This document shows positions 1 to 8,432 of a stretch of DNA of 64,000 nucleotides, one piece after another. The stretch is taken from NCBI RefSeq assembly GCF_000425545.1, contig NZ_AUDQ01000001.1, positions 310,001 to 374,000 on the forward strand. The letters run 5' to 3'. This DNA comes from Sporosarcina ureae DSM 2281 (lineage in GTDB: Bacteria > Bacillota > Bacilli > Bacillales_A > Planococcaceae). The position numbers were made by a program, and so were the translations under genes. The notes under the pieces were generated by a model. The model was not told the origin of the DNA, made no database searches, and saw only the letters and a program-made list of their open reading frames with translations. Within the stretch, counting starts at the first letter, position 1. Each line of letters begins with the position of its first letter.

Positions 1-2256
1 TCTGATGAGGGTCTTTCTGGAATGACAGATCAATTCAAACAACAGTTAGCAGACGGCGCAACCGTCGAAACCATTATGCCGGATGCATTCGCAGTTGTGC
101 GTGAAGCATCTAAACGGGTTCTCGGTATGCGCCATTTTGATGTGCAACTAATCGGTGGTGCTGTATTAACGGAAGGCAATATTGCTGAGATGCCGACTGG
201 TGAAGGTAAAACACTTGTTGCTTCTCTACCTTCATATGTACGCGCACTTGAAGGTAAAGGCGTTCACGTCATTACAGTCAATGATTATCTGGCAAAACGG
301 GACTTTGATCAAATCGGTCAAATTCATCGTTTCCTTGGATTGACTGTCGGATTGAATGTGCCCATGATGCAAGGACCAGCTAAACAAGCCGCTTACGAAG
401 CAGATATTACGTACGGTGTAGGTACAGAATTCGGCTTCGACTATTTACGGGATAATATGGTGCAGCACACTTCTCAAAAAGTGCAGCGGCCTTATCATTT
501 CGCTATTATCGATGAAGTCGACAGTGTCTTGATCGACGAAGCGAAGACACCATTAATTGTAGCAGGCAAAACGCAAGCTGATGCGGACCTTCACCATATC
601 GCAGCCCGCCTAGCCAAACGCTTTAAAGTCGAAGAGGATTTTGACTTTGACGAAGCAACAAAGGCCACTTCCCTCACGGAACAAGGAATCGAAAAAGTCG
701 AGAAAGCATTCGGTATCGACAATTTATATGATTTAGATCACCAAACACTCTATCACTACGTTATCCAAGCTGTCCGTGCCTTCGTCATCTTCAAGCGTGA
801 TGTCGATTACATCGTCCGCGACGGAAAAATTGAATTGGTAGATATGTTCACCGGCCGAATTATGGAAGGTAGAACATTATCAGATGGTCTTCACCAGGCA
901 ATTGAAGCTAAAGAAGGCGTCGATATTACAGACGAAAATAAAGCACAAGCTCAAATTACCATTCAGAACTACTTCCGCATGTATCCAAAGCTTTGCGGAA
1001 TGACAGGTACTGCGAAAACCCAAGATAAGGAATTCCGTGAAGTTTATAATATGGAAGTAATTCAAATCCCAACGAACCGTCCACGTGCACGTATCGATGC
1101 ACCAGATTTTGTTTTCAGAACGACAGAAGAAAAGTATAAAGCAGTAGCAAAAGAAGTAGCCGCTCGTCATGCGAAAGGGCAACCAGTATTGGTTGGTACA
1201 ACATCCATTCTTCAATCCGAAGCGGTCGCCAAGTATTTACGTGATGAAGGATTGAAGTTCCATCTATTGAATGCGAAAAGTGTGGAGCAGGAAGTTTCAT
1301 TGATTTCCGAGTCTGGACAAGCAGGCAATATTACTGTTGCTACTAATATGGCAGGACGCGGAACAGATATCGTTCTTGGTGAAGGCGTGGAGGAAAACGG
1401 AGGACTATTTGTATTAGGTACAGAAAAACATGAAAGTCGCCGTGTTGATAATCAGTTACGGGGGCGTTCTGGGCGTCAAGGAGACCATGGTGAAAGTCAA
1501 TTCTATCTTTCTTTAGAAGATGAAATGTACATGCGCTTCTCTCCAGAAGAACTCGAGAAATTCTTGACGAAAGTCCGTACTGATGACAATGGTAAAGTAC
1601 TCAATCCTGAAGTACATGAACTGACGGAACGTACACAACGTATCGTTGAAGGCGCACACTTCTCTATGCGTGAATATAACCTAAAATTAGATGATGTCAT
1701 CAATGATCAACGTGAAGTCATTTATTCCTTACGTAACCGCGTACTAGAAGGCAAGGATATTTTCGAAAAACTTAAGACCATGTTGTCAGAAACGGTTGAG
1801 TTCGTTGTTCTAGATAGCTGCCCTGATAATGAAATCGCCGACAACTGGGATTTCGAGCGTATTGAACGGACTATGAACGCGCTATTACTGACGCCAGTTA
1901 AGCTCCCCCATTCATTAGATAGAACCACAGATATAATGAAAGAGTACGATGAAGAAATGGCAGAGTTGTTTGCATTTATCGACACTTTCACTGATAATGA
2001 ACAAGTGAGTCAACTGTTACCACAAGTCATGTTGAGCTATATTGACACGATGTGGGTTAAGCATTTAGAAGTAATGACTCGCCTAAAAGAAGGAATTGGA
2101 TTGCGTTCATACGGACAAGAAGATCCTATGCGTATTTACCAGCGTGAAGGCTTGCAGTTATTCGCCAAGCACTATCAACGCCTGCGCCGGGATATTGCGT
2201 CCGAAATTATCGCATTCATGAAGCAACTCAATACACAACAGGAGGTTTCCCAATGA
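1..2256 (+). CDS. secA2: Accessory Sec translocase ATPase SecA2 (5' end outside window)
   Basis: SecA-family ATPase that drives export of a subset of preproteins through SecYEG; SecA2 in S-layer-forming bacilli exports S-layer proteins. The frame is open from base 1 (S-D-E-G-L-S-G before the first internal ATG at 22), and that peptide matches the SecA N-terminal region, so the true start lies upstream. Seen: Walker A (PTGEGKTL), DEVD-type Walker B (IIDEVDSVLIDEA), helicase motifs NMAGRGTDI and QLRGRSGRQGD. The C-terminus ends soon after the helical scaffold, with no Cys-rich zinc/SecB-binding tail. This, together with the slaP neighbour, argues for SecA2 rather than housekeeping SecA. The stop overlaps the slaP start in ATGA. 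Confidence 0.93.
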   Translation, partial: SDEGLSGMTDQFKQQLADGATVETIMPDAFAVVREASKRVLGMRHFDVQLIGGAVLTEGNIAEMPTGEGKTLVASLPSYVRALEGKGVHVITVNDYLAKRDFDQIGQIHRFLGLTVGLNVPMMQGPAKQAAYEADITYGVGTEFGFDYLRDNMVQHTSQKVQRPYHFAIIDEVDSVLIDEAKTPLIVAGKTQADADLHHIAARLAKRFKVEEDFDFDEATKATSLTEQGIEKVEKAFGIDNLYDLDHQTLYHYVIQAVRAFVIFKRDVDYIVRDGKIELVDMFTGRIMEGRTLSDGLHQAIEAKEGVDITDENKAQAQITIQNYFRMYPKLCGMTGTAKTQDKEFREVYNMEVIQIPTNRPRARIDAPDFVFRTTEEKYKAVAKEVAARHAKGQPVLVGTTSILQSEAVAKYLRDEGLKFHLLNAKSVEQEVSLISESGQAGNITVATNMAGRGTDIVLGEGVEENGGLFVLGTEKHESRRVDNQLRGRSGRQGDHGESQFYLSLEDEMYMRFSPEELEKFLTKVRTDDNGKVLNPEVHELTERTQRIVEGAHFSMREYNLKLDDVINDQREVIYSLRNRVLEGKDIFEKLKTMLSETVEFVVLDSCPDNEIADNWDFERIERTMNALLLTPVKLPHSLDRTTDIMKEYDEEMAELFAFIDTFTDNEQVSQLLPQVMLSYIDTMWVKHLEVMTRLKEGIGLRSYGQEDPMRIYQREGLQLFAKHYQRLRRDIASEIIAFMKQLNTQQEVSQ

Positions 2257-3161
2257 AACTCTTCAATTTATTCAAAAAAACCGATAAAACGGGATTGGAC
2301 AGTACAGTTGAATCCGAAGAAATTTTAGAAAACGGCCAAGCAGGCTTAGGCGATGAAGATATCGAAACAGAACTATCTCTTCATGAGCAATGGAGTCTAA
2401 CACAAGAGCAGGAATATGTTTTCCGTTTCCTAGCAAATGAACTTGAGCCATTAAAACCCAATCAAATTTCCCTATCAGGTATCGATATTGATTTGGAACC
2501 TGCAAACGGTAGCTGGTTAGTCAAAGCATTCTTCCGCTCTTCACTTGATCAAGCGATCACTGTAGGCGAAATTGAGTTATTATTACTTGATGAAGAAGGC
2601 AATACCGCAGCATCTGCAGAGTTTGATTTGAACGAGTTAGGTGAAATCCCAGCGCGCAGTGCACGTCCATGGGTATTTGTTTTTGAAAAGAAAGATCAAT
2701 TGGCAGAAGAAATTCCTGCAACGAACTGGAAGCTCGCATTCAACGTTCACTCGATGATGCCGCATCAATTGGAACTTGCACCTACATGGGAAGAGCAACT
2801 CCCTGCCGAGCAAAAGGAAGCGTTGGCTAACATTGTAAGCGATCTTCCGAAATTGAAGCCACGCGAAGTGAATATCGCTGGTTTCCAAATCCAATCACAA
2901 GATGACCAAACTATCGCAGCGTCTGTATTTGTTCGTAACGGTCACTCTAAACAAATCAACATCGAAAAGTTGCCGCTTGAATTGATAGATGCAACAGGAG
3001 AATTGGTAGCTCGAGGAACATTCGACCTGAATCCTCCACTTTCCGTAAAAGCAAACAGCACGACTCCTTGGACATTCATCTATCCTAAGGAATTAGTAAA
3101 GAAAGATGAACCGGATTTCTCTCGTTGGACAATCCGCGTTCCACAAGACGCAACGAATTAA
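2253..3161 (+). CDS. slaP: Accessory Sec system S-layer assembly protein SlaP
   Basis: 302-residue cytosolic protein with no signal peptide, containing two SLAP-type repeats (roughly residues 45-155 and 165-300) that share the pattern LSLHEQW/LAPTWEEQLP, then LKPNQISLSG/LKPREVNIAG, then PARSARPWVFVF/VKANSTTPWTFIY. In Bacillus anthracis SlaP works with SecA2 to export the S-layer proteins Sap and EA1. Translation is coupled to secA2 through the ATGA overlap, and the GGAGG Shine-Dalgarno lies inside secA2. A strong terminator follows directly, so secA2-slaP form the end of a transcript. Function is inferred from family and context. Confidence 0.9.
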   Translation: MKLFNLFKKTDKTGLDSTVESEEILENGQAGLGDEDIETELSLHEQWSLTQEQEYVFRFLANELEPLKPNQISLSGIDIDLEPANGSWLVKAFFRSSLDQAITVGEIELLLLDEEGNTAASAEFDLNELGEIPARSARPWVFVFEKKDQLAEEIPATNWKLAFNVHSMMPHQLELAPTWEEQLPAEQKEALANIVSDLPKLKPREVNIAGFQIQSQDDQTIAASVFVRNGHSKQINIEKLPLELIDATGELVARGTFDLNPPLSVKANSTTPWTFIYPKELVKKDEPDFSRWTIRVPQDATN

Positions 3162-3166
3162 TACTC

Positions 3167-3211
3167 ACCGGATAAGATTGGGGCATCCCCCTCTCCTATC
3201 CGGTATTTTTT
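3167..3211 (+). terminator. Terminator of secA2-slaP
   Basis: Inverted repeat ACCGGATA/TATCCGGT with an inner GGGG/CCCC pairing, followed by a T-run, six bases after the slaP stop. Confidence 0.85.
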
Positions 3212-3213
3212 CA

Positions 3214-3247
3214 CAAAAAATCGATCTTCCACTTAAGGAAGATCGAT
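3214..3247 (-). terminator. Terminator of the NlpC/P60 gene at 3258-3716
   Basis: Perfect 11-bp stem ATCGATCTTCC/GGAAGATCGAT with a short loop; read on the minus strand it ends in TTTTTT. Confidence 0.85.
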
Positions 3248-3257
3248 GTCTCTTCTA

Positions 3258-3716
3258 TTAAATACCTGCAACACGCTTGGCACCTATATAACGCTTACCC
3301 CAATACGAGTCATTTACTTTGTCTACACGCACACCCTTTGATGTAGAAGCATGTGCAAACTTGCCGTTTCCAACATAGATTCCAACGTGAGAAACACCGC
3401 GTCCTGTTGTGTTAAAGAATACTAGATCGCCATTGCGAAGGCTTGATTTCTTAACAGCGCGCCCGGATGCATACATTGCACGAGAAGTTCTTGCTACTTT
3501 CAAACCATTTTTCTTGAATACATAACCAACATAACCTGAACAATCAAATCCTGCTCTTGTCGTACCGCCATAGCGATATTTGATACCCGTTAAGCTAGTA
3601 GCTGTTTTAGTGATATTTGTTGTTTTGCCAGCTGCGTCTGCTTGTCCTGCAAATGGTGAGACGATCAGAAGTGTGGAAAGTGCTAAGACTGAAATGATCT
3701 TTTGAAATAGATTCAT
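3258..3716 (-). CDS. Secreted NlpC/P60 endopeptidase
   Basis: 152-residue D,L-endopeptidase-type cell-wall hydrolase that would cleave peptidoglycan stem peptides outside the cell. A signal peptide (residues 1-28, ending in A-D-A-A) is followed directly by a single NlpC/P60 domain with catalytic Cys in FDCSGYV, His in SHVGIYVG and the third polar residue in FAHAS. There are no LysM, SH3 or SLH anchors, so it is a minimal enzyme. GGAGG precedes the ATG. A WalR box lies about 90 bases upstream. It resembles the catalytic parts of the proteins at 15592 and 48461, so the window carries several paralogues. Confidence 0.9.
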   Translation of the reverse strand: MNLFQKIISVLALSTLLIVSPFAGQADAAGKTTNITKTATSLTGIKYRYGGTTRAGFDCSGYVGYVFKKNGLKVARTSRAMYASGRAVKKSSLRNGDLVFFNTTGRGVSHVGIYVGNGKFAHASTSKGVRVDKVNDSYWGKRYIGAKRVAGI

Positions 3717-3803
3717 AAGTTCCTCCGATGATAGTATGTATTTTTACTAGTTTGCTTGTCTGTTTATGTCTATTTATCTTATCATTTACCAAACTATTGA
3801 ATT

Positions 3804-3820
3804 ATTACAGTAATGTAACA
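3804..3820 (-). promoter_or_regulatory. WalR box upstream of the NlpC/P60 gene
   Basis: On the minus strand TGTTAC-N5-TGTAAT, a full match to the WalR (YycF) consensus TGTWAH-N5-TGTWAH. A TAAGAT -10-like hexamer follows 22 bases later (3776-3781). WalR normally controls autolysins, which fits the gene downstream. Confidence 0.65.
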
Positions 3821-3958
3821 AGAGTGTTTCAATATTAAATAATATATTACACTTCGAAATATTTGTGTCTTAAATTGACAAATGGAGATGTTCAGTTAAT
3901 TGTATACTGCGACGATTACTTTGCTTTGTATGGTGTTAAGGCGCTAGGAGTTGTATAC

Positions 3959-4248
3959 AGTATCCAACCTAGAAACGCGGTTGGTGGAAAGACTAGGCGG
4001 CTGCGGGTCTTTGTTACTCTTTGTTGGGGCGTGGCTCGACCGGCTGTTGGGTACTGGAGTTAGCGAGTGTTCGTTTTCTGGACCCGCGCAGGCACGTGGG
4101 GGATTGCCTACAGCCAGGAGCCAGCTGGCGAAAGTTCGCGCCAGTTGTCTCCTGGCCACGGCCTACCCCGCAGTTGTGCCTGCGCTACTAAGTGGTATTT
4201 ATTTTGGTTGTGGTTTTAAGTAGGATAGCAACATGATAAAGTGCGTTC
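3959..4248 (+). repeat. Type-A structured intergenic repeat, copy A1
   Basis: 290-bp unit, head to tail with copy A2. It begins AGTATCCAACCTAGAAACGCGG and is GC-rich. It can fold: GCGGGTC pairs with GACCCGC about 75 bases later. Next to that a long hairpin is built from GCGCAGGCAC/GTGCCTGCGC, GGGG/CCCC, CCAGGAG/CTCCTGG and CAGCTGG/CCAGTTG around a short apical loop. The unit ends GGTTGTGGTTTTAAGTAGG. No protein of any recognisable family is encoded. Lies between two minus-strand genes. Confidence 0.85.
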
Positions 4249-4540
4249 AGTACCCAACCTAGAAACGCGGATGGCGGAAAGACTAGGCGGATGCGGGTCT
4301 TTGTCACTCTTTGTTGGGTACGTTACTCGACTGGTTGTTGGGCACCGAAGTTAGTGAGTGTTCGCTTTTTGGACCCGCGCAGGCACGTGGGGGATTGCCT
4401 ACAGCCAGGAGCCAGCTGGCAAAAGTTCGTGCCATTTGTCTCCTGGCCACGGCCTACCCCGCAGTTGTGCCTGCGCTGCTGAGTGGTATTTATTTTGGTT
4501 GTGGTTCTAATAGGAAGAAGATCTGCGACTTGGTGATACT
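4249..4540 (+). repeat. Type-A structured intergenic repeat, copy A2
   Basis: Second head-to-tail copy, 290 bases after A1, with the same stems (GCGGGTC/GACCCGC, GCGCAGGCAC/GTGCCTGCGC, CCAGGAG/CTCCTGG). The apical part differs by a few bases. The tail after GGTTGTGG diverges toward the sequence that joins A to B at the other loci. Confidence 0.85.
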
Positions 4541-4552
4541 GATTTTCGGCTT

Positions 4553-4620
4553 TTGAAAAAGAAGCATACGAACGGCCCTACACCCAATGAAGACTGCTAC
4601 CATAGCACCGAATTGATGCC
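4553..4620 (+). repeat. Relic of a type-B repeat
   Basis: Bases from about 4555 (AAAAAGAAGCATACGAACGG, then CCCTACACCCAATG) match the first 30 or so bases of the B copies at 12263 and 18810, but the hairpin part is missing. The A-then-B order is therefore kept here in degenerate form. Confidence 0.5.
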
Positions 4621-4651
4621 AACAACCGCACCAATCAAAACTACTTCACAC

Positions 4652-4695
4652 AAAAAGGCTATCCCGGAAGTCAACTTGCACTTCCAGGATAGCCC
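4652..4695 (-). terminator. Terminator of nagB
   Basis: Stem GGCTATCC-GGAAGT/ACTTCC-GGATAGCC with one mismatch; on the minus strand it is followed by TTTTTGTG. Confidence 0.85.
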
Positions 4696-4715
4696 CTCAT
4701 CTTACTCTATTCTAC

Positions 4716-5429
4716 TCAATCAAGCTGTAGATCTGTGATGACAATTACATCTTCATGATGCAATAACTTGGTAATCGGCCACTCTGCCGTTACCTCTCCA
4801 GCTTTTAACTTCTCCATCGCTGCACGCTTCTTCTCACCAAATGCAACCATGATTAACTTCTTCGACTTTATGATAGAAGAGATTCCCATGGTCAATGCGA
4901 TATTCGGAATCTTATCATCGTTTTCGAAATACTGACTATTAACCCCCAATGTAGAGTCTGTCAGTGTCGCAACATGTGTGACGGAGTCGAATGATGTTCC
5001 TGGTTCGTTGAAAGCGATATGACCATTCTCTCCCACCCCAAGAAGTTGAATATCTAACGGGTGAGAATTCAATTGATCCTCGTATTCTTTACACTCTTTA
5101 TCTAAATCTTCAGCCATACCGTTTGGAATATACGTTTCTTTAAATGGCTTTTTGCTGAATAGATGTTGATTCATAAAGTATGCATAGCTATTCGGGTTGT
5201 CAGCATCAATACCGACATATTCATCTAAATTGAATGCTGTAATGTTTGAAAAATCTAGAGACGAATTAGTCCATTCATTATATATCGGAATCATCGTGCT
5301 GCCTGTAGCTAATCCAAGTACATGCAATCTATTATGTTGAAGTTCTTCAGAAATCAGATTAAATACTTCCTTCGCGCCTTCTTCAGGATTTTTCACTACA
5401 ATCCATTTCACATTTTCCATTTCATACAC
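4716..5429 (-). CDS. nagB: Glucosamine-6-phosphate deaminase NagB
   Basis: Converts glucosamine-6-phosphate to fructose-6-phosphate and ammonia, feeding amino sugars from wall turnover into glycolysis. The 237 residues are close to the Bacillus NagB length. Seen: LGLATGSTMIPIY near residue 40, FNLDEYVGI near 66, and LLGVGENGHIAFNEPG near 130 with the active-site region. The start has an AGGAAG eight bases upstream; a second ATG three codons on is also possible. It is monocistronic here (own terminator); nagA is not in the window. Confidence 0.95.
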   Translation of the reverse strand: MYEMENVKWIVVKNPEEGAKEVFNLISEELQHNRLHVLGLATGSTMIPIYNEWTNSSLDFSNITAFNLDEYVGIDADNPNSYAYFMNQHLFSKKPFKETYIPNGMAEDLDKECKEYEDQLNSHPLDIQLLGVGENGHIAFNEPGTSFDSVTHVATLTDSTLGVNSQYFENDDKIPNIALTMGISSIIKSKKLIMVAFGEKKRAAMEKLKAGEVTAEWPITKLLHHEDVIVITDLQLD

Positions 5430-5759
5430 CAGCTTCCTAGGTTTTACCTTATTATATTATAATTTTAATTAAACATACGGTCAACATTGAATACATGTTT
5501 TCTCACTTAGTATTCCTTACTCTACTCACTGTTACGCTAGAATTTCCATGTGCATCTGACGAGCTATTCAGACAGTACCTTCATACTAGTCTGAATCATA
5601 ATTACAGCGAGATGTGTATGACAAAAGCATGTAAAGTGATTGAACATATTGTGAACAATACTCTTTATCTACTATTCATAGGGATTTCCCTAATTCTTTA
5701 TTCCCCTAGCAGGACTATGATGAAAGTATGAATTCTATCCAGACAAGGAGGTGGCCGTA
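5430..5759. other. Intergenic region upstream of the ba3 oxidase operon
   Basis: 330 bases between the divergent nagB and oxidase genes, presumably holding both promoters. The only open frame (78 codons, 5495-5731) has no Shine-Dalgarno and unnatural composition. An ATTGTGAACAAT stretch near 5650 faintly recalls redox-regulator half sites but lacks the symmetric partner. No riboswitch seen. Confidence 0.5.
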
Positions 5760-5897
5760 TTGAGCAAGAAGATATCTTCTACAAATCAACCAAAAGAAGA
5801 GACGAATTTAAAAGGTACTTTGATCATGGTGATGATCGTCGGGATCGCCATTCTTGTCATGTGGTTCGGCGCTTACGGATTATTCTTATCTAGATAA
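5760..5897 (+). CDS. Cytochrome c oxidase subunit IIa-like small membrane protein
   Basis: 45-residue protein starting at a TTG five bases after AGGAGGTGG. It has a short charged N-terminus (about 20 residues) and one transmembrane helix (TLIMVMIVGIAILVMWFGAY). It sits 26 bases upstream of the subunit II gene. This matches the small subunit IIa of ba3-type oxidases, which supplies a helix next to subunits I and II. Assignment rests on size, topology, position and overall family likeness. Confidence 0.8.
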   Translation: MSKKISSTNQPKEETNLKGTLIMVMIVGIAILVMWFGAYGLFLSR

Positions 5898-5923
5898 TAA
5901 TAAGCAGTAGAGGAGGAAACATT

Positions 5924-6424
5924 ATGCATTTGCATAAGTATGAAAAAGTATGGCTTGTGTTCGGTTTAGCATCATTGGTTTTATTCTTACTCATTATCGG
6001 CTTTGCAGCGTTCTGGAAAGGAACACACCCACAAAGTCACATCGAAACAATTGATCCACAAAACGTCGAAGCGAATGAATCATTCCAACCTGACAATCTT
6101 GGTCTAACAGAAGTGGCTGACGGGAAATACGTTGTCAATATTGTCGCTTCCGCTTTCAACTATGACTTCGGCAAAGAAGAAGACGGAACCGCTACTAAGA
6201 CGATTCGCGTTCCAAAAGGTTCCACAGTCCTTTTCCAAGTAACGAGTAAAGACGTCGTCCACGGATTCCAAGTGGCAGGCACAAATGTCAACATGATGGT
6301 CGAGCCTGGACATATCAGTCGCTTCGAATCAGTTATGAAAAACGACGGCGAATTCACAGTAGTCTGTAACGAATATTGCGGCATCGGTCACCATTTGATG
6401 TTCGGCACAGTGGAGGTGTACTAA
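5924..6424 (+). CDS. cbaB: ba3-type cytochrome c oxidase subunit II
   Basis: 166-residue CuA-bearing subunit that takes electrons from cytochrome c. One N-terminal membrane anchor (residues 9-32) is followed by a cupredoxin domain on the outside. CuA ligands are visible in VVHGFQVAG (His) and in VVCNEYCGIGHHLMFG (Cys, Glu, Cys, His, Met). The single-helix topology and short length are typical of B-type (ba3) rather than aa3 oxidases. AGGAGGAAAC precedes the ATG. Second gene of a three-gene operon. Confidence 0.93.
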   Translation: MHLHKYEKVWLVFGLASLVLFLLIIGFAAFWKGTHPQSHIETIDPQNVEANESFQPDNLGLTEVADGKYVVNIVASAFNYDFGKEEDGTATKTIRVPKGSTVLFQVTSKDVVHGFQVAGTNVNMMVEPGHISRFESVMKNDGEFTVVCNEYCGIGHHLMFGTVEVY

Positions 6425-6427
6425 CTC

Positions 6428-8080
6428 ATGGAAATATTTAATTTCTCCAAAAAAGAATCCAGACTGTATATGGCCTTTATGCATGTCACATTCATCTCCC
6501 TTTTAGTCGGTGGATTGATGGGACTGCTTCAGACATTAGTACGTTCCGGTAAATACACGTTACCATTCAACATTGATTACTACACGATCTTAACAACGCA
6601 CGGTGTGATACTCGGTTTAGTATTGACTACGTTTTTCATCGTCGGTTTCCAATTTTCTCTTATGGGGAAAACAGTCGGAATTTCAGATAAACAATTAATG
6701 TGGGGCTGGATTTCATTCTGGGTCATGTTGGTGGGTACAGTATTATCCGCATGGATGATTTTAACAGGCGAAGCGTCTGTATTGTATACATTCTATACCC
6801 CACTTCGCGCGCATCCTATTTTCTACATCGGCCTGACATTAGTAATTGTAGGTAGCTGGATTGCTGCATTCACTAACTTCCGTCAACTATATGTATGGAA
6901 GAAAGCCCATAAAGGTGATAAGTCTCCTTTACTAGCATTCATGGTAGTCATTAATATGATTATGTGGTTCGTCGCAACACTTGGTGTAGCGTATTCGGTC
7001 ATCGTATTGATCTTGCCTTGGTCACTTGGTTACGTCGCCACAGTCAACGTATTATTAACACGTACATTATTCTGGTATTTCGGTCACCCGCTCGTATATT
7101 TCTGGTTGTTACCTGCTTACATGGCTTGGTATGCCATCATCCCGAAAATCATCGGTGGAAAACTATTCAGTGATTCGTTAGCAAGACTGGCATTCATTCT
7201 ATTGTTGATGTTCTCGATTCCCGTTGGATTCCATCACCAATTGACCGAACCAGGTATTGATCCGACTTGGAAGTTCATTCAAGTAGTCTTAACGTTCATG
7301 GTAGTCATCCCTTCATTGATGACTGCGTTCTCTTTATTCGCTACATTTGAAATCACAGGCAGAAGAAAAGGCTATAACTCTCTATTCGGTTGGTTTAAAA
7401 AGCTTCCTTGGAAAGATGTTCGCTTCTTAGCACCATTCGTTGGTATGGCAGCGTTCATTCCGGGTGGGGCAGGCGGTATTATTAACGCTTCTCACCAAGT
7501 AAACTCTCTTGTCCACAACACGATTTGGATTACAGGTCACTTCCATTTAACAGTTGCAACAACAGTGATTTTAACGTTTTTCGGTATTGCCTATTGGTTG
7601 ATTCCTCACTTGACGGGTCGCCGGTTGACTCCTAGATTGAATAAATTGGGAATCATTCAGACATTCATCTGGGCAATCGGAATGACGATTATGTCTACTT
7701 CAATGCACATTCAAGGTTTGATTGGTGGACCACGTCGTTCAGCATTCTCCAAGTACGCAGGTGGCGATCAAGTGTCTACTTGGATTAGCTATCAAATATG
7801 GCAAGCTATCGGTGGCACGATTCTATTCATCGGTATCCTCTTGATGTTTTATATCTTCATTCAATTGGCATTCTTCGCTCCACGCGGTTATGAAGAATAT
7901 CCAATCGCTGAAGAAGAAGTAGATGCTGAGAAATCACCGAAAATCTTGGAGAACTGGTATTTGTGGATTGGTATTACGATCGCATTGATTCTATTCGCGT
8001 ATACAATACCGATGATCGATATCATTAAACACTCCCCTCCTGGGTCCATTCCATTCGACTGGCCAATTGGACGTTCTTAA
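6428..8080 (+). CDS. cbaA: ba3-type cytochrome c oxidase subunit I
   Basis: 550-residue heme-copper oxidase core that reduces O2 to water and pumps protons. About 13 transmembrane helices. Seen: low-spin heme ligand in LTTHGVILG, CuB site in FGHPLVYFWLLPAY (His and the cross-linked Tyr), the HHQ pair near residue 272, and the HFHLTVATT pair that ligates both hemes. It starts three bases after cbaB stops, so translation is coupled. B-type oxidases have high oxygen affinity, suggesting use at low oxygen; that is family knowledge. Confidence 0.95.
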   Translation: MEIFNFSKKESRLYMAFMHVTFISLLVGGLMGLLQTLVRSGKYTLPFNIDYYTILTTHGVILGLVLTTFFIVGFQFSLMGKTVGISDKQLMWGWISFWVMLVGTVLSAWMILTGEASVLYTFYTPLRAHPIFYIGLTLVIVGSWIAAFTNFRQLYVWKKAHKGDKSPLLAFMVVINMIMWFVATLGVAYSVIVLILPWSLGYVATVNVLLTRTLFWYFGHPLVYFWLLPAYMAWYAIIPKIIGGKLFSDSLARLAFILLLMFSIPVGFHHQLTEPGIDPTWKFIQVVLTFMVVIPSLMTAFSLFATFEITGRRKGYNSLFGWFKKLPWKDVRFLAPFVGMAAFIPGGAGGIINASHQVNSLVHNTIWITGHFHLTVATTVILTFFGIAYWLIPHLTGRRLTPRLNKLGIIQTFIWAIGMTIMSTSMHIQGLIGGPRRSAFSKYAGGDQVSTWISYQIWQAIGGTILFIGILLMFYIFIQLAFFAPRGYEEYPIAEEEVDAEKSPKILENWYLWIGITIALILFAYTIPMIDIIKHSPPGSIPFDWPIGRS

Positions 8081-8087
8081 ACAACAA

Positions 8088-8140
8088 AAAGCCCATGAAG
8101 AATCCCGATTATGACCTCGGATTTTTCAGGGGCTTTTTTT
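8088..8140 (+). terminator. Terminator of the ba3 oxidase operon
   Basis: Stem AAAGCCC-TGAA-AATCC/GGATT-TTCA-GGGCTTT followed by a T-run, seven bases after the cbaA stop. Confidence 0.85.
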
Positions 8141-8432
8141 ATAACTTGGTTACGATAATGAACATAGCGTATGACAACTACCTATAAGATACATAGTGAC
8201 TTGCTACATGCAGTAGTTCTTTAGCATCAACAACTTATAATAAAAATGAAATCTGTAGTGCTTTTATATATTATAAATCTAATTAACTAGTAAACTATTT
8301 ACTTAAAATAAGTCTAAATATACATTTAATATCCAATAGTGTATTGTATGATAGGTTCATAGGTTTAATTATTGGTTAACACTCAGTAGTATAAAGTACC
8401 AAATCTACCATACTAAAAGGAGATACGTCGAA
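8141..8432. other. AT-rich intergenic region without recognisable content
   Basis: 292 bases upstream of the LysM-NlpC/P60 gene. No open frame, repeat or structured leader stands out; a TATAAA at about 8391 could be a -10 but has no convincing -35. Confidence 0.5.

Noticed and set aside
3863-4556. Open frames of 60-90 codons in both directions over the A repeats (G-P-A-Q-A-R-G-G-L-P-T-A-type peptides)
   Set aside because: They are open on several frames and both strands because the repeat is GC-rich, have no consistent start or Shine-Dalgarno, and shift frame between copies. The conserved feature is the hairpin, not a peptide.
5640-5670. Rex/FNR-type operator before the oxidase operon
   Set aside because: ATTGTGAACAAT is only a half-like match without the symmetric second half.
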